From assembly GCA_022606135.1 (NCBI GenBank), contig JABYQN010000005.1, forward strand, positions 1,736,001 to 1,800,000: DNA of 64,000 nucleotides, read 5' to 3'. The position numbers were made by a program, and so were the translations under genes. This document shows, piece by piece, positions 61,852 through 64,000 of this stretch (position 1 is the first letter of the stretch; each line of letters starts with the position of its first letter). Below the pieces are notes generated by a model that was given only the letters and a program-made list of their open reading frames with translations, ran no database searches and was not told the origin of the DNA. Origin of the DNA: Fomes fomentarius. Taxonomy: Eukaryota > Basidiomycota > Agaricomycetes > Polyporales > Polyporaceae.

Positions 61852-63682
61852 ATGCAGAGACGACCTTCGTTCACTGAGAGGCTGCGGAAAGTCTCTGACC
61901 CTCTGATGTGAGTTCCCACTTCACCACCTGCGCACGTCCGAATTCAACCACTGACACCCCTGGCCACACAGACAGATGATCGTCCCAAGCTCGAGCTCGA
62001 GCCGCATCCATGGACAAGACTCCTTCTTCGAGTACGGCAAGAAGGGCTGGCACGCGCCGCGTCCCAGACCACCGGACTCGTTCCTCCGCCACCGCCCGGT
62101 GCGCCGCAAGGTCTCCAAGGAGGAGATCCGCTACCCGCTCCTCCACCCCGAGGACACGCTCGACCTCTGGATCGAGAGCGCGACCATGTCCGCCGAGCGC
62201 GAGCGGTCGCAGTCCCGCGCCAGGACCGCCCCGAGCACCCCCAACCACACCTCCTCCATCGCCAGCCACGACCACGGCCCGCCATCGCGCTCCCAATCCG
62301 CGCGCGAGAGCACGGCGCGCCCCGAACGCCCCGCGCGCCCGAGCCTGGACGAGCGCCCGCTCGTGGTGCGCGACCCGCAGCTGAGGGCGGCGGAGCAGCG
62401 CGTGTACCGCAGCGTGAACACCGCGAAGAGGCCGGAGCGCCCGAATGAGGAGGATCTGCCGTATGGCGCGCGGGGCAGTATCCCGAAGGCGTTCATGCCT
62501 AAGCAGAGGCCGCCCCCGCCCGCCGCTGCGGTGAGGGCGTCCTTGGATGGGGACTCGGAGAGGGCGAGGGCGAGGGGGAGTTCCATTCCGTTCCCCGAGC
62601 AGCCATCAAATCGCACCCAGACGCAACCACAGGCGCAGACGCGGTCACAGCCGGTGAGGAGAGACGAGGGCCCATCGCGCGGGCGGGAGCCCGCACAGAA
62701 GCAGAAGATATTTTCCCCATTCGCGCCCATCTCGACGTCCGTGCGCGGTACCGCTGGCGTGGCTGTTTCTTCGCCCGTGATCCCTGGGCCGACGCCGCCG
62801 CCAAAGGATGCGAAGTGGGTGACTGCAGACGTCCACTTGACCCTCACGAGCACGAGCGGCGCACGTCGGCTGCGCAGGACGTCCTCGTCCGGAGACGCGA
62901 ACTTGCCCAACCAGCACTCGCGTTACGACCACCGACACCAGCCGCAACCACAACAACCACAAGTCCCGCCACAGCCACGGCCACGGCCGGAGCGCGGCGA
63001 CCTGCTCCGGATGCGCGACGAGAACGAGCCGCGGCGCGCGCGACCGCAGGCACCTGAGCTCCGCACCGTCAAATCGACCCCGCTCAGCTCGCGACAGCCT
63101 TCGCTGACCGGAACCGGCCCCAGTTTGCCTGCCCATCCTGCGGTGCACCTCGAGCGCACGAAGAGCAGGACGCTGAAGCCACCGCAGCCCGACGTTCCGC
63201 AAGACGTCTCGCCGATAGACCCTCCACCTATCCAGAGGCTGCCTGCGGCGGCTGTGCGCGGTGCACACAGCCAGCGCGAGAGGGTGAAAGAGGCTCTCTC
63301 GGCTCGTCCTGTGCCGGTCCAGGCTGCTGTCCAACACGAGCACATTCGCTCCGTCTCGTACACCGCACAAGTCGTCAGCCCCACGGCAACGCCGGACCGC
63401 ACTCGCGACCGCGAGCGGGAACCGCGGCCAGACAGGGAACGCGAGCGGAGGCGTCGGCGGGAGCGGGAGGGTAGGGAGAGGACGGAGCGAGAGGTGCAGT
63501 TCTACGGCAAGGCGGACACATTTGCGCACCAGATCGCACTGGCACTTGCTGAGCCCGAGCGCGCGACCCCGCTGCCGATCGACTGGGACATGTTCATGTC
63601 CGGCGGAAATGGGACGAAGCCGCTGGTGACGCGGAAGCACAAGGACCGGGAGGAGAGCCATCATAGAGCCAAGCACCATTGA
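61852..63682 (+). CDS. Disordered Arg/Pro/Ser-rich protein, conserved ends
   Basis: Two exons, 61852-61907 and 61972-63682, 588 residues. The N-terminus MQRRPSFTERLRKVSDPL and the following DSFFEYGKKGWHAPRPRP, EEIRYPLLHPEDTLDLWIES look like a conserved fungal block. The middle 400 residues are low-complexity (Arg, Pro, Ser, Gln) and very GC-rich. The C-terminus regains order: REVQFYGKADTFAHQIALALAEPERATPLPIDWDMFMSGG. No catalytic motif, membrane segment or known domain is visible. The large open frames on the opposite strand here are products of GC-rich codon bias. Function unknown. Confidence 0.7.
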
Positions 63683-64000
63683 AGAGTCCAGGCTCGATGC
63701 TTCTTCGCCTTGCAGGGATGCGACGCCCTGCTGTACATGCAAACTCATCGCAGCGTTCGCTGACTTCCTCAGCACACGCACACACCACTCACTTTCGTCT
63801 ATCGTCGTTCGTTTCGGCCCTTAATATTCTATCATTATCCATGCTGAGGCTGGCGGCGTCCTATCCTGGGACGGCCCTGATTTCATGACCTTCACGAATC
63901 GTGCCGTTAATGCGCGTGCCTCTAGCTCACTGTTGTATTTCTAGGTTAGATATTCCTGTCTAAGCCACCTGGGCGTGGCACTCACCCTCATTGTACCTCT
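63683..64000. other. 3' region at the window edge
   Basis: Downstream of the Arg/Pro-rich gene. No gene start or repeat was recognised before the right edge. Confidence 0.5.

Noticed and set aside
62131..63781. Several long minus-strand frames opposite the Arg/Pro-rich gene
   Set aside because: They mirror GC-rich codon bias; the plus-strand frame has the proper start, intron and ordered ends.

Overview
The window is nuclear DNA from a filamentous basidiomycete, most likely an agaricomycete (mushroom or polypore type). Genes are split by many short introns of about 45-75 nt with GT-AG borders. Intergenic DNA is moderate, coding DNA is GC-rich, and the gene families are those of Agaricomycetes: a BTB protein with the family's C-terminal region, an OrdA-like P450, an intron-rich GH63 enzyme and a fused Thi6. 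No rRNA gene, convincing tRNA, CRISPR array or prokaryotic operon structure was seen. All exon models were built by reading frames and splice sites by eye.

Layout: 1-875 (+) the 3' end of a gamma-tubulin-complex gene; 1370-3493 (-) CDC6; 3923-5065 (+) a single-pass membrane protein; 5.1-7.7 kb decayed sequence; 7774-8918 (-) a BTB/POZ protein; 9736-12003 (+) a caprin-like RGG protein; 12521-14032 (+) a mitochondrial carrier; 14629-18566 (+) a RhoGAP with two apparent frameshifts; 19586-23798 (+) a 17-exon GH63 hydrolase; 26666-29968 (-) the Cdc42 exchange factor CDC24; 30-38.4 kb a gene-poor stretch with a MITE-like inverted-repeat element and an unidentified gene relic; 38439-41281 (+) a Rap1-like protein with a BRCT and three Myb-type modules; 41966-42430 (+) an EthD protein; 42783-44251 (+) a phytanoyl-CoA dioxygenase-like enzyme with micro-exons; 44440-46647 (-) bifunctional THI6; 48291-49618 (+) a secreted protein with one apparent frameshift; 50792-53260 (+) a BiP-like ER Hsp70; 53855-56176 (-) a cytochrome P450; 58776-59508 (-) a Sur7/PalI-type membrane protein; 61852-63682 (+) a disordered Arg/Pro-rich protein.

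The genes are mostly housekeeping and do not form a metabolic cluster. CDC6 (replication licensing), the gamma-tubulin-complex gene (spindle), the Rap1-like gene (telomeres) and the CDC24 and RhoGAP pair (Rho/Cdc42 polarity switch) are all cell-cycle or morphogenesis functions, but their adjacency is probably ordinary.

The most interesting observations are: (1) the Rap1-like protein with three repeated DNA-binding-type modules that share an intron position; (2) three apparent one-base deletions, all in runs of five C inside otherwise clean genes, which points to assembly error or recent decay; (3) a roughly 750-bp element with 100-nt inverted termini; (4) a BiP gene with a non-GT splice donor, an HVEL terminus and a nearby UPRE-like promoter site; (5) a P450 whose heme signature carries Ala in place of the conserved Gly.
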